NCBI RefSeq assembly: GCF_003693265.1
Contig: NZ_RDRE01000004.1
Span: 1-64,000, forward strand
Origin: Corynebacterium gottingense
Lineage (GTDB): Bacteria > Actinomycetota > Actinomycetes > Mycobacteriales > Mycobacteriaceae
Length of the DNA: 64,000 bases
Direction of reading: 5' to 3'
Shown: in pieces, positions 52,784 to 61,561 of the stretch
How the letters are laid out: every line of letters starts with the position of its first letter
Position numbering within the stretch: the stretch's first letter is position 1
Translations under genes and position numbers: made by a program
The notes under the pieces: generated by a model
Seen by the model: the letters and a program-made list of their open reading frames with translations, nothing else
Told to the model about the DNA's origin: nothing
The model's database searches: none

Positions 52784-52794
52784 GGCGCGTAATC

Positions 52795-54579
52795 CTACCC
52801 GGTGCGAAGCCCCCGGTACCTGTTCACCGCGGCCAGGATCTCAAACCGCCGCGGCGCCGTGAGGTGCCCCGGGTGCGCGCGCCCCGGCACGAGTGCCGCG
52901 AGCCCGCCGGACTCGAGCTCGCCGAGCAGCTTCTCGACGCCCACCGCCACCGGTGCCCCGCCGCGGCCGCACCACTCGTCCAGCCGCTCCAGCGCGGCGG
53001 CGATCGCCGCCGTTTGCGGTGCCCCGGCCAGCTGCGGCAGGAAGGACATGTCGATGTCGCTCTTGCCCACGCTGATGGTGTCCTGCCCCCGCGCCTTCGG
53101 CCCGCGGCGCCGCCCGCCGCTTGAGCCGCTTGAGCCGCCGGAGACAAAGGTCGGGCCCGACAGCGTGCGGGCATCCGGCGCGAACATCTCCGGTGTGACC
53201 GGCAGCTGCGCGGGCGCGTGCCCGCGCCCGACCTCGTGGGCCCGTTCTGTCACGTCGCTCGGCACGTAGGCGTCCAGGGCGATCACGGTGTCCGCGAGCC
53301 CCAAGTACGCGCCGGAGCCGCCGGCGACCAGCACCGTCGACACGCCGAGTGCCTCGTAGAGCCCGCGGACGCGCGCGCTGAACGGCGTGATCGGTTCGCG
53401 GTCGGCGGCGATGAGCTCCGCCATCACGGTGTCTCTGATCATGAAGTTGGTGGCGGAGGTGTCTTCGTCGATAAGCAACGTGCTCGCACTCGCCTGGAGA
53501 GCCTCGATAACGTTGGCTGCTTGGGACGTGGAGCCGGAGGCGTTGGCGGTGGAAAAGTGCGCGGTGTCGGCGCCGTTGGGCAGGTTGGCAATGAACGTGG
53601 AGATGTCCTGCGACGTCACCGGGCGGCCGTCCTCCGCACGCACCGTCACGGCGTCGGCGCGGGTGATGGCAAACTCGCGGCCGTCGCCGAGCGTGTGCGG
53701 GTACACGCCGCGCTCAAGTGCGCGCAGCAGCGTGGACTTGCCGTGGTAGCCGCCGCCGACGATGACGGTGAGCCCCTCCGGGACGCCCATCCCGGTGACG
53801 GTGCGGCCGCTAGGCAGGTCGAACGTGACACGCAGCGGCTCCGGACTGCGGAACGGGACGCCGCCGTCGAGCGGCAGGTCGCTCGCGCCCGACTTCCGGG
53901 GAAGGTTCGCGCCGTCGGCGACGAACGCGACGAGCCCGCGGCCCGGCAGTTCGGCGCGGAGCGCCTCCTGGTCCCGGAGCAGCCACACCGCGTCTTCCAG
54001 GGCTTGGCGCGACACCGCCGCCGCCCGCTGCACGAGCTGGGGGACGTCCTGCGTGAGCAGCTGCGCCGCCTGTTTGCCCAGCACCCGCCGCCCGCGCGCG
54101 GGCAGCCCGACGAGCAGGCGGAATTCTACGTCGCGCTCCCCCACCAGCACGTTGGTGCGCTCGAGGACCTCCTGGCCGAGCGCCCCGATGCTGATGGTGT
54201 TGGATTTGCCGCTTCCCCCTCCGCGGCCGGGCGCGCCGCCGGAGCGCAGGAGTGCCGCAGCCTCGCGCGCCAGCACGTCGGCGACGGCGATGCGGTCGCC
54301 GCGCGTCGCGGTGAACTCGCCACCCAAATCGAGCGCATCGCGCGGCACGATGACGCGGATTTTCGACGGCGACGCGAACGGGTCCGACTGCACCTTGTCC
54401 ACCACCAGGCGGAACTCGCCGCCCTCGTACTCGCCCGCGAGCTTCTTGTACGCGCCGTAGCCGGCGCCGTCGATGTCGCGGCACATCCGATCCAGCTGGT
54501 CGATGGTGCCGCGCCGCTGTGCGGGGCGCGAGCTCCGCGCGTCGGTTCGGTGGTTCCGGTGTCTGCGTTGCTGTGCCAT
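52795..54579 (-). CDS. Large ABC-type ATPase domain protein (PF09818-like)
   Basis: The start is set at the ATG at 54579 (594 residues, MAQQRRHRNHRTDAR); upstream frame is not protein-like. The C-terminal half holds a nucleotide-binding site with the atypical Walker A IVGGGYHGKSTLLRALE and Walker B ASTLLIDEDTSATNF. This is the soluble predicted ABC ATPase family of unknown cellular role. There are no transmembrane parts, and no exporter partner was found beside it. It begins the minus-strand run leading to era, 11 bases before the era start. Confidence 0.8.
   Translation of the reverse strand: MAQQRRHRNHRTDARSSRPAQRRGTIDQLDRMCRDIDGAGYGAYKKLAGEYEGGEFRLVVDKVQSDPFASPSKIRVIVPRDALDLGGEFTATRGDRIAVADVLAREAAALLRSGGAPGRGGGSGKSNTISIGALGQEVLERTNVLVGERDVEFRLLVGLPARGRRVLGKQAAQLLTQDVPQLVQRAAAVSRQALEDAVWLLRDQEALRAELPGRGLVAFVADGANLPRKSGASDLPLDGGVPFRSPEPLRVTFDLPSGRTVTGMGVPEGLTVIVGGGYHGKSTLLRALERGVYPHTLGDGREFAITRADAVTVRAEDGRPVTSQDISTFIANLPNGADTAHFSTANASGSTSQAANVIEALQASASTLLIDEDTSATNFMIRDTVMAELIAADREPITPFSARVRGLYEALGVSTVLVAGGSGAYLGLADTVIALDAYVPSDVTERAHEVGRGHAPAQLPVTPEMFAPDARTLSGPTFVSGGSSGSSGGRRRGPKARGQDTISVGKSDIDMSFLPQLAGAPQTAAIAAALERLDEWCGRGGAPVAVGVEKLLGELESGGLAALVPGRAHPGHLTAPRRFEILAAVNRYRGLRTG
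53467..53476 (+). repeat. GTCGATAAGC element 8
   Basis: Exact copy at the Walker B region of the large ABC-type ATPase, encoding LIDE on the coding strand. Confidence 0.6.
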
Positions 54580-54708
54580 GCCCGCCACCGTAGTCGGGGA
54601 CGCGCCACCCCCGATCGGCGGCCGGTGTCCGCGTACCCCTACTCGGTATGCGTTACACTGGCCGTGCTTTTGTGCTTGAACCCACTGCTGAAAAAGAAAG
54701 TGAAGCAG

Positions 54709-54996
54709 ATGCCTTTCTATGAATTTCGTTGCCCAACCGGCCACACCACCGAGCGGCTTCTTCCCATGTCCTCCCAGTCGCGCACGACGGACTGCAAGGA
54801 CTGCGGCGAGGAGGCGACGAGGGTGATTAGTGCACCGGCTGTGGGAAGCGTCGATAAGCGAAAGGCCCAGCTGGTGGAGGCAACGCAGAAGAGCGCATAC
54901 GAACCCGCGGTCGTGAACTCGGTCCCGCGTGCCGGCAACCGGCGCGCCACCCCGGTCTCGCACAACCCGCAACACGCCAAACTTCCGAAGCCTTAG
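54709..54996 (+). CDS. fmdB: FmdB-type zinc ribbon protein
   Basis: This 95-residue protein begins MPFYEFRCPTGHTTERL and has DCKDCGEEATRVISAPAVG, the layout of the FmdB regulatory zinc ribbon. The first ligand pair is C-P-T-G-H where most family members have CxxC, so a Cys-His pair is likely. Directly followed by the formamidase gene with eight bases between, it is presumably the regulator or assembly partner of that gene. One copy of GTCGATAAGC lies in the coding sequence at 54850-54859. Confidence 0.85.
   Translation: MPFYEFRCPTGHTTERLLPMSSQSRTTDCKDCGEEATRVISAPAVGSVDKRKAQLVEATQKSAYEPAVVNSVPRAGNRRATPVSHNPQHAKLPKP
54850..54859 (+). repeat. GTCGATAAGC element 9
   Basis: Exact copy within fmdB, read on the plus strand as SVDKR, the only coding copy not read as LID. 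Confidence 0.6.
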
Positions 54997-55004
54997 GAGG
55001 CAGC

Positions 55005-56258
55005 ATGCCGAAGAATCTTTTCCCACTCGATTCCGCCAAGCCGTTCCCGGATCAGGAGACCGTCGGCCACAACCGCTGGCACCCCGACATCCCGGCGATC
55101 CAGACGGTGCAGCCCGGTGACACCTTCCGCGTTGACTGCCGCGAGTGGTTCGACGGCGACATCCACAACGACGACAGCGCCGACGACATCCGCGACGCGC
55201 CGCTGAACAAGGTCCACGCGCTGTCCGGCCCGTTCCGCATCGAAGGCGCGAAGCCGGGCGACCTGCTGGTTGTGGACATCCTGGACGTGGGGCCGATCCC
55301 GCAGGAGGAGGGCCCGCTCGCCGGCCAGGGCTGGGGCTACACTGGCATCTTTGCCAAGAAGAACGGCGGCAGCTTCCTCACCGACCAGTTCCCCGACGCG
55401 TACAAGGCCGTGTGGGACTTCACCGGCCAGACCGCGACCTCGCGCCACATCCCGGGCGTGAGCTTCACCGGCATCATCCACCCGGGCCTCATGGGCACCG
55501 CCCCGTCCCACGAGCTGCTGGGCAAGTGGAACCAGCGCGAGGCCGCGCTCATCGCCACCGACCCGGAGCGCGTCCCTCCGCTCGCGCTGCCGCCGGAGCC
55601 GGACCACGCCATCCTCGGCTCGCTCACCGGCGCTGACTTCGACCGCGTCGCCGGCGAGGGCGCCCGCACCGCCCCGCCGCGCGAAAACGGCGGCAACCAG
55701 GACATCAAGAACCTGTCCAAGGGCACGCGTGTGTTCTACCCCGTCTACGTCGACGGCGCGAACTTCTCCGTCGGCGACCTGCACTTCTCCCAGGGCGACG
55801 GCGAGATCACGTTCTGCGGCGGCATCGAGATGGGCGGCTTCATCGACTTCCACGTCGACGTGATCAAGGACGGCATGGCCAAGTACGGCGTGACCGAAAA
55901 CGCCATCTTCATGCCGGGCAACGTCGAGCCGCAGTACAGCCAGTGGCTCGCGTTCTCCGGCACCTCCGTCACGCTCGAGGGCGAGCAGCGCTACCTGGAT
56001 TCCCAGCTGGCGTACCAGCGCGCGTGCCTCCACGCCATTGATTACCTCACCACGTTCGGCTGGTCCCCGGAGCAGGCCTACCTGCTGCTGGGCGCGGCGC
56101 CGATCGAGGGCCGCTTCTCCGGTGTGGTGGACATTCCGAACGCGTGCGCCACGGTGTACCTGCCGACGGAAATCTTTGACATTGACATCCGCCCCGGCGC
56201 CGGTGAGCCGCCGCGCATCGACCCGGGCATCGGCGCGCCGCGCTCGTCCTTCGCCTAG
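55005..56258 (+). CDS. fmdA: Formamidase
   Basis: This 417-residue enzyme of the acetamidase/formamidase family hydrolyses formamide to formate and ammonia. Characteristic parts are GHNRWHPDIPAIQTVQPGD near the start, a central SFTGIIHPGLMGTAPS, and FSQGDGEITFCGGIEMGG. The family's cysteine lies in the last of these. GGAGG precedes the ATG. Together with fmdB it forms a two-gene nitrogen-supply operon. Related enzymes are found scattered in actinobacteria, so horizontal spread is possible. Confidence 0.93.
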   Translation: MPKNLFPLDSAKPFPDQETVGHNRWHPDIPAIQTVQPGDTFRVDCREWFDGDIHNDDSADDIRDAPLNKVHALSGPFRIEGAKPGDLLVVDILDVGPIPQEEGPLAGQGWGYTGIFAKKNGGSFLTDQFPDAYKAVWDFTGQTATSRHIPGVSFTGIIHPGLMGTAPSHELLGKWNQREAALIATDPERVPPLALPPEPDHAILGSLTGADFDRVAGEGARTAPPRENGGNQDIKNLSKGTRVFYPVYVDGANFSVGDLHFSQGDGEITFCGGIEMGGFIDFHVDVIKDGMAKYGVTENAIFMPGNVEPQYSQWLAFSGTSVTLEGEQRYLDSQLAYQRACLHAIDYLTTFGWSPEQAYLLLGAAPIEGRFSGVVDIPNACATVYLPTEIFDIDIRPGAGEPPRIDPGIGAPRSSFA

Positions 56259-57100
56259 GCGGTACGTGCGGGGTCGACGATGCACTCCTGCAGCTCAACG
56301 AGCGGCAGCTCGTCGAGCCCGCGCTCGCGCACCGCGCGCACCATCGCGCCCATCGTCCCGGCGAGGTGGTCGAGGCGCTGCTGCGGCGCGACGTCGATGA
56401 GCGCGGCGTACAGCGCCGTCGCTAGGTCACCCGCACCAACAATGTTGCCGCCGAGCCGCGGGGCGTCCGTGCGCAGGACGCTTGTCGACGCCACGTCGAC
56501 CATCCCAATCGTCTCCGGGTTGCCCGTCTCCACCGAGGTGATGAGCGCGTTGCTGCACAGCGACCGCGCGGCGTCCGCCAGCGCCTCGGTGTACTCCGCG
56601 TACTCCGCGTCCGCGGCGTACGCAGCGTCGCCCGGGTCGAGGCGCCGGCCGGTCAGCAGCGAGAGCTCCCACTGGTTGGGCGTGATGGCGTCGGCAAGCG
56701 GGATGAGCGTCTCCGTATACACATCGGGGATGTCCGCGCTGACAAACGAGCCGACCTCCGAGTTACCAATCACCGGGTCGCACACGTAGCGCGCCTGCGG
56801 GTTGGCCTCCTTGATTGCCACGACGGCGTCGCGCACCACCTCCGCCATCTCGGCAGTGCCGAGGTACCCGCTGACAAACAGGTCTACCTGCGGGAAAGCG
56901 AACTCCATGCCGCGCAGGATCTCGCGCACGTTGTCAGCGCCCAGCACGGGCCCGCGCCAGGTCGGGTACTCCGTGTGGTTTGAAAAGTTGACGGTGTGCA
57001 CCGGCCACACCTCGTGGCCGAGGCGCTGCATGGGGAACACGGCGGCCGAGTTGCCGACGTGCCCGTACGCCACCGCCGACTGCAGCGAAACGATGTTCAC
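56255..57100 (-). CDS. Pyridoxal kinase, second paralogue
   Basis: This 281-residue PfkB-like kinase starts at a GTG, sharing one base with the upstream paralogue's stop codon. It matches that protein along the whole length, including VAYGHVGNSAAVFPMQRLGHEVW near the start and YVCDPVIGNSEVG; the nucleotide/catalytic loop reads IVGAGDLATALYAA where the paralogue has NGSGDVTAA. It thus retains the catalytic aspartate. It converges with fmdA, overlapping by four bases. It phosphorylates pyridoxal (or a related vitamin B6 form), perhaps with different preference from its neighbour. Confidence 0.85.
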   Translation of the reverse strand: MNIVSLQSAVAYGHVGNSAAVFPMQRLGHEVWPVHTVNFSNHTEYPTWRGPVLGADNVREILRGMEFAFPQVDLFVSGYLGTAEMAEVVRDAVVAIKEANPQARYVCDPVIGNSEVGSFVSADIPDVYTETLIPLADAITPNQWELSLLTGRRLDPGDAAYAADAEYAEYTEALADAARSLCSNALITSVETGNPETIGMVDVASTSVLRTDAPRLGGNIVGAGDLATALYAALIDVAPQQRLDHLAGTMGAMVRAVRERGLDELPLVELQECIVDPARTA

Positions 57101-57951
57101 TACAGCGCTTCCACGTTGAACTGCAGCTGCGGGTTGGCGTAGTAGTCCTGCGCCTCCACAAGCTTGAGCTCCTGCGAGTCCGCCTCGTGGGTGAGGCGCA
57201 ACATGTCGTACACGGAGCTTGCGGTGCGCGCCAGCGCGTCCGCCGCGTCGCCGCCGCGCAGGTAGTGGCCGGTGAACAGGGCGGCGGTCACGTCGCCGGA
57301 GCCGTTGCGCTTAAACGGCAGGCGCGGGGTGCGCACGATCCACTTGCCCTTGTCGTCCACGGCGATCATCTCCATGACGTCCTCCGGCGCGTCGGGGCGT
57401 TCGACGGAGGTGACCAGCACGGTCGACGGGCCCATCTCGCGGGCGGCGTCCACGGCTGCCAGCGTCGAGTCCAGGTCGGTGACGTCGCGCTCGGTGAGGT
57501 AGCCCAGCTCGAACTGGTTCGGGGTGATCAGGTCGGCGGCCGGCACGACCTTGTCGCGCAGCAGCGGCGGGATGTTGTCGGAGACGTGGCAGCCCGACTT
57601 CGCGTTGCCCATCACCGGGTCGCACGCGTAGATGGCGTTCGGGTTCTTGGCCTTGACCTGCGCGACGGCGTCGACGATCACGTCGGCGATGTCGTCGCCG
57701 CCCTGGTAGCCGGAAAGCACCGCGTCGACACGCTCGAGGGCGCCGCGCTCATCCATGCCCTTGATGATGTCCGCGACATCCGAGGCCGGGATCATCGGGC
57801 CGGTCCAGTGACCGTAACCGGTGTGGTTGGAAAAGTTGACGGTGTACACCGGCCACACCTCGTGGCCGATGCGTTGCAGGGGAAAGACGGCGGCCGAGTT
57901 GCCCACGTGCCCATACGCAACTGCCGATTGGATGGAGAGAATGTTACTCAT
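57100..57951 (-). CDS. pdxY: Pyridoxal kinase
   Basis: The ATG at 57951 gives 283 residues. It begins ILSIQSAVAYGHVGNSAAVF, typical of PdxY, and includes YACDPVMGNAKSGCH and the loop FKRNGSGDVTAALFTG with the catalytic aspartate. It forms pyridoxal 5'-phosphate by salvage. The second paralogue follows with a one-base overlap, so both are made from one message. A strong hairpin lies just upstream at 57964-57988. Confidence 0.93.
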   Translation of the reverse strand: MSNILSIQSAVAYGHVGNSAAVFPLQRIGHEVWPVYTVNFSNHTGYGHWTGPMIPASDVADIIKGMDERGALERVDAVLSGYQGGDDIADVIVDAVAQVKAKNPNAIYACDPVMGNAKSGCHVSDNIPPLLRDKVVPAADLITPNQFELGYLTERDVTDLDSTLAAVDAAREMGPSTVLVTSVERPDAPEDVMEMIAVDDKGKWIVRTPRLPFKRNGSGDVTAALFTGHYLRGGDAADALARTASSVYDMLRLTHEADSQELKLVEAQDYYANPQLQFNVEAL

Positions 57952-57963
57952 ACCACCTATTGT

Positions 57964-57988
57964 GCCCCCGCCGCTTTGCGACGGGGGC
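57964..57988 (-). terminator. Strong hairpin between the butanediol dehydrogenase gene and pdxY
   Basis: GCCCCCGTCGC and GCGGCGGGGGC (read on the minus strand) form an 11-bp stem with one T-G pair and a three-base loop. It lies downstream of the dehydrogenase gene and just before the pdxY start. There is no T-tract; it may terminate or attenuate. Confidence 0.5.
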
Positions 57989-58031
57989 GTTAGGGGCCAC
58001 AAACGCAGCCCCGAGAATTTCCTAATATTCT

Positions 58032-59096
58032 CTACAGCTCCGGAGAGACGAGGATCTTCACCGCGGTCTCGTTGCGGTTGATCAGGGTGTCAAAGCCCTC
58101 GTCGACCACGCCGTCGAAACCGATCTTGCCGGTGATGAACGGCTTGAGGTCGATCTTGCCGGACTCGACGAGCTTGATGGTCTGCTCGTGGTCGTGTGCG
58201 TAGCCGATGATGCCGCGCAGCGTCAGCTCCTTCATGACGACGCTGTGGATGTCCAGCGATGCCTTCTTGGACCAGATGGACTCCACGACCAGGGTGCCCT
58301 TGAGCTTCAGGCAGTCCACCAGCTGGTCCAGCACCACGTTCACGGAGGTGGCCTCGAAAGCGATGTCCGCGCCCTTGCCGTCTGTGATCTTCATGATCTC
58401 TTCCTTGAGGTCCTGGCTGCTCGGGTCGATGGCGTAGTCGACCACGCCGGCGTCGAGCGCCTTCTGGCGACGCAGCTCGGAGAGCTCGGAGATGACCACG
58501 GTGCAGCCGTATGCCTTCGCCACCGCGGCGGTGAGCACGCCGATCGGGCCGGCACCGCCGATCAGGGCCACGTCGCCTTCCTTCGCGTCTGCGGCGGAGA
58601 AGCCGTGGTGGGCAACGGAAAGGGGCTCGATCAGGGCAGCCTCATCCAGCGGGATGTCGTTGGAAATCGTGTGGACCCAGCGGCGCTGGACCGCAATCTT
58701 CTCGGAGAGGCCGCCGCCACCGCCAGCCAGGCCAATGAAGTTGACGTCCGGGTGCAGGTTGTACGGACCCGGCTTCTTCGGGTCGACGTCATCCGGCAGG
58801 ACGTACGGCTCGACGACAACGTGCTGGCCGACCTCCAGGTCGTCCACGCCCTCGCCCAGCGCCGAAACCACGCCGGAGAACTCGTGGCCCAGGGTGACCG
58901 GCGGCTCTTCGCCCGTGATCGGGTGCGGGTGGCCCGGCTTCGGGCAGAAGATTGGCCCCTCCAGGTACTCGTGCAGGTCGGTGCCGCAGATGCCGCACCA
59001 GGCGATGTCGATGAGCACCTCGCCCTTGCCCGCCTCCGGCGCGTCAATCTCTTCGACGCGGATGTCTTTCTGACCGTAGTAGCGCACTGCACGCAT
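58032..59096 (-). CDS. 2,3-Butanediol dehydrogenase-type zinc alcohol dehydrogenase
   Basis: The start at 59096, with AAAGGGG upstream, gives 354 residues. The medium-chain dehydrogenase features are WCGICGTDLHEYLEGPIF with the catalytic zinc cysteine, GHEFSG with the histidine, a FIGLAGGGGGLSEK stretch, and the NAD-binding GGAGPIGVLTAAV. The sequence is of the (R,R)-butanediol dehydrogenase type, which interconverts acetoin and 2,3-butanediol. Other sugar-alcohol dehydrogenases share this layout, so substrate is inferred. Confidence 0.85.
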   Translation of the reverse strand: MRAVRYYGQKDIRVEEIDAPEAGKGEVLIDIAWCGICGTDLHEYLEGPIFCPKPGHPHPITGEEPPVTLGHEFSGVVSALGEGVDDLEVGQHVVVEPYVLPDDVDPKKPGPYNLHPDVNFIGLAGGGGGLSEKIAVQRRWVHTISNDIPLDEAALIEPLSVAHHGFSAADAKEGDVALIGGAGPIGVLTAAVAKAYGCTVVISELSELRRQKALDAGVVDYAIDPSSQDLKEEIMKITDGKGADIAFEATSVNVVLDQLVDCLKLKGTLVVESIWSKKASLDIHSVVMKELTLRGIIGYAHDHEQTIKLVESGKIDLKPFITGKIGFDGVVDEGFDTLINRNETAVKILVSPEL

Positions 59097-59177
59097 TGGA
59101 AAAGCCCCTTTCAAGAGGAAAAACTGACAGGTACTATCTTACTCAGATTCTTGTTGCGAGATGGTAGAGATTGCGTT

Positions 59178-61466
59178 CTAGTGAGGAAAGTAACCGACAT
59201 CCTCTGCGGAGCACTTCAACAGCTGCTCTCGATATTCACGCGGCATCAGCGCAGCCTGCAAATCTTCTTCGCGGTAGCACGGTGACGCCAAACCATACTT
59301 TCGAGTACCGGCAGCTCTCATTTCAGTCCAGGTGCCGTCCTTGTGCTCGAGGTTTATTATCCAGTCAGTGTTCTTTTGACCAACCCTGGCAAAATTCCCG
59401 TCGCACCAAGTTACCGAAGGGCGATCCATACCCGGCAGCGTCTCGGTCAGAGCCGCTGTAGAGCACTCTCCAGTTTTCACCAACTTCACGTTGGTGACCG
59501 CGCCCTTGCTCGACACGCGCAGGAGCCCCAAAGGCATCCCTGCATCCGTCTGCCACCAGGATTTCTCCGGATCTACTGTAATTTCAACCTTCTTGCCCAC
59601 CAGCGACGGCCAATCTCCTTCTCCGTGGATAGGGCCATATGACGCATTCCCGAAGTCCTCAAAGCTTCCCAACGAAACTTCTGTCTGATTCTCCCGAGTC
59701 AGAGTGTCCTGAAGCTTTTTCCCGGTAAGAGCCGTCGGTTTGTCTAGCTCCAAGACATAGAAGCGACTCTTCGAAGATTCTCCATTTGGGCCCTCTACCT
59801 TGCCAGTAAGCTGTTTGACTGTCTTAGCGCGGACAACGCCTGTAAGTGTGCGACCATCTCTACTATCTTCATTTTCCGGTTCGGGTGCTTTAGTTGTATC
59901 CGTCGGTTGCGAAGGCTCCGTCTCATTTCCCACGAGACCCGATTCGCCACTTTCCTCCCAAATCGTAAACTCTTCGATAGGGAATTTTTTCGATTGTCTT
60001 CCGTGCTCGGTCAGAGGCTGTACAAAGGCTTCCAGGTCCGGTTTGAAAATCCACTTGGTGGATCCGCTCAGCACATGCGACATGAGGTCGTACGCCAAAT
60101 CGCTTTGAAGCTTTAGCCAGGCAGCACCCCCTACGCCAATGAGGCGGTACATTGTTGCTTCTAATGTGAGTTCTGGACCACCTGCTATCGAGGATTTAGC
60201 GGTCATTTCAGGAAGTTCGCCATTCACTTCGGGCTTCTGGGTGAGATCTAAAATCGGTTCGATCTTGCCATCACCACCATTTTCACCTTCCGCGTATTGC
60301 ACACCGATTCGCTGGGTGTGCGAAAGGCTTGGTTGGAAAGAAAATTCTCCTTCAACAGAAGCGTTCGCTCGAAAACCAATGTCGGATTTCCAATTCAGAA
60401 CAACCGGTACGCCACCCGGGAAAAACCAAAATTGGCCTTTTGCCTTTCCGAACACCACTTTCTTGTCGAAATCAAACTCTCGTGATGCCTTCAAGGTGAA
60501 GTCCGTGCTCACAGAATCTGTAATGGCGAGAGAATAGTCAGCTGGTTTCAAAAGTGGTTTGTCAAAGGTCCACTCCGCCTCCAGACCTATCGAACCATTC
60601 ACCGAGAAGTCATCGATGTGCTCTTGGACATTCTCGGCAACCTCTGGCTTGAGGTCCTTCTTGTATTCGAAGGTCTTAATCTCTTTCGTTCCACTGTCGT
60701 GAGGAATGTAGCCATCGTTCGAACCGACAACTCTAAGATCGGTGTTCGGCGCGGGTTCAACTTCAAACTTTCCAGGAGTTCCAGTCAATGAGAACTCTCC
60801 GTCAGTCTCCAGAATTATGTCACTTAGATCAGCTTGAGCGGTAGCGAAGGTCGTGTCTTCTCCAGCGGATTCCACATCCGAAATCTTGACGAGCTGACCG
60901 ACAGGAAAAGCCTCACTCGGAGGAAGAGAAAGGACCGTTCCTTCGACTAATCCGAGGTCCGTAATCGTGCTTGTAGGCAAAGAGATCATTTCGCCTACCT
61001 GGTCTTCGCCTCTAGGGAAAAGCAGCTTGGTCTCTTCAGAGTTTGCGCCCCGCGCCAATGGATTGACTCTCGCCTGGTCTCCGTCATCGTCGTAGATGGT
61101 GTCACCGCCAAACTTTGGCGTGGTGCGACGCTGGCTACCATTTCCACAAGCAGTCGAACCACCATCACCATTGCTCGACCCTGAGCAGCCTCCAGCCCGA
61201 GCAATCAAAACACCAATCCCGACCATGCTTCCAACCGCAAGTGCCGACCCAACGGCTACGTTTACCAGCGGGATACGGTTCCCCATGAGGACGAGTTCGT
61301 TGCCCTCAATGCGGACGGGTTGCGAAAAGTCTACGACAGGCGCTGCATAGCTTTCTACGACCGGAAATTCCTGCTCCTGCGCCCCGGCAGAGACAGGATT
61401 CGTCATGCCAATCAGTAAGGTGATCGTCGCTCCTACCGCGATCCCCGATCGGTGATTGAAGCCCAT
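59178..61466 (-). CDS. Large secreted protein of unknown function
   Basis: This 762-residue protein has a signal peptide (cleavage near SAGAQEQ, about residue 28), then an N-terminal segment with one hydrophobic stretch (VAVGSALAVGSMVGIGVLIA, about 70-89). The extracellular body of about 650 residues is acidic and probably beta-rich, with DDDGDQARV near 125 and a Pro/Glu/Thr linker near 530. Four cysteines occur in the last 120 residues. The N-terminal segment resembles that of the phytase-like protein at 38877. The gene is visibly less GC-rich than its neighbours. It diverges from a secreted protease, to which it could be a partner. Confidence 0.6.
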   Translation of the reverse strand: MGFNHRSGIAVGATITLLIGMTNPVSAGAQEQEFPVVESYAAPVVDFSQPVRIEGNELVLMGNRIPLVNVAVGSALAVGSMVGIGVLIARAGGCSGSSNGDGGSTACGNGSQRRTTPKFGGDTIYDDDGDQARVNPLARGANSEETKLLFPRGEDQVGEMISLPTSTITDLGLVEGTVLSLPPSEAFPVGQLVKISDVESAGEDTTFATAQADLSDIILETDGEFSLTGTPGKFEVEPAPNTDLRVVGSNDGYIPHDSGTKEIKTFEYKKDLKPEVAENVQEHIDDFSVNGSIGLEAEWTFDKPLLKPADYSLAITDSVSTDFTLKASREFDFDKKVVFGKAKGQFWFFPGGVPVVLNWKSDIGFRANASVEGEFSFQPSLSHTQRIGVQYAEGENGGDGKIEPILDLTQKPEVNGELPEMTAKSSIAGGPELTLEATMYRLIGVGGAAWLKLQSDLAYDLMSHVLSGSTKWIFKPDLEAFVQPLTEHGRQSKKFPIEEFTIWEESGESGLVGNETEPSQPTDTTKAPEPENEDSRDGRTLTGVVRAKTVKQLTGKVEGPNGESSKSRFYVLELDKPTALTGKKLQDTLTRENQTEVSLGSFEDFGNASYGPIHGEGDWPSLVGKKVEITVDPEKSWWQTDAGMPLGLLRVSSKGAVTNVKLVKTGECSTAALTETLPGMDRPSVTWCDGNFARVGQKNTDWIINLEHKDGTWTEMRAAGTRKYGLASPCYREEDLQAALMPREYREQLLKCSAEDVGYFPH

Positions 61467-61561
61467 AATCCAAGTCTTTCAGATACAACTACAAGAACTT
61501 CTTTATCATAAATTGATGTTCCTAAAGTTTCTCTCCAAATGGCAAAGGACTTCCTCAACAA

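Noticed and set aside
31394..59010. GTCGATGAGC occurrences (for example 31398, 35165, 43576, 56394, 59007)
   Set aside because: These one-mismatch forms are ordinary high-GC codons and were not counted as copies of the GTCGATAAGC element.
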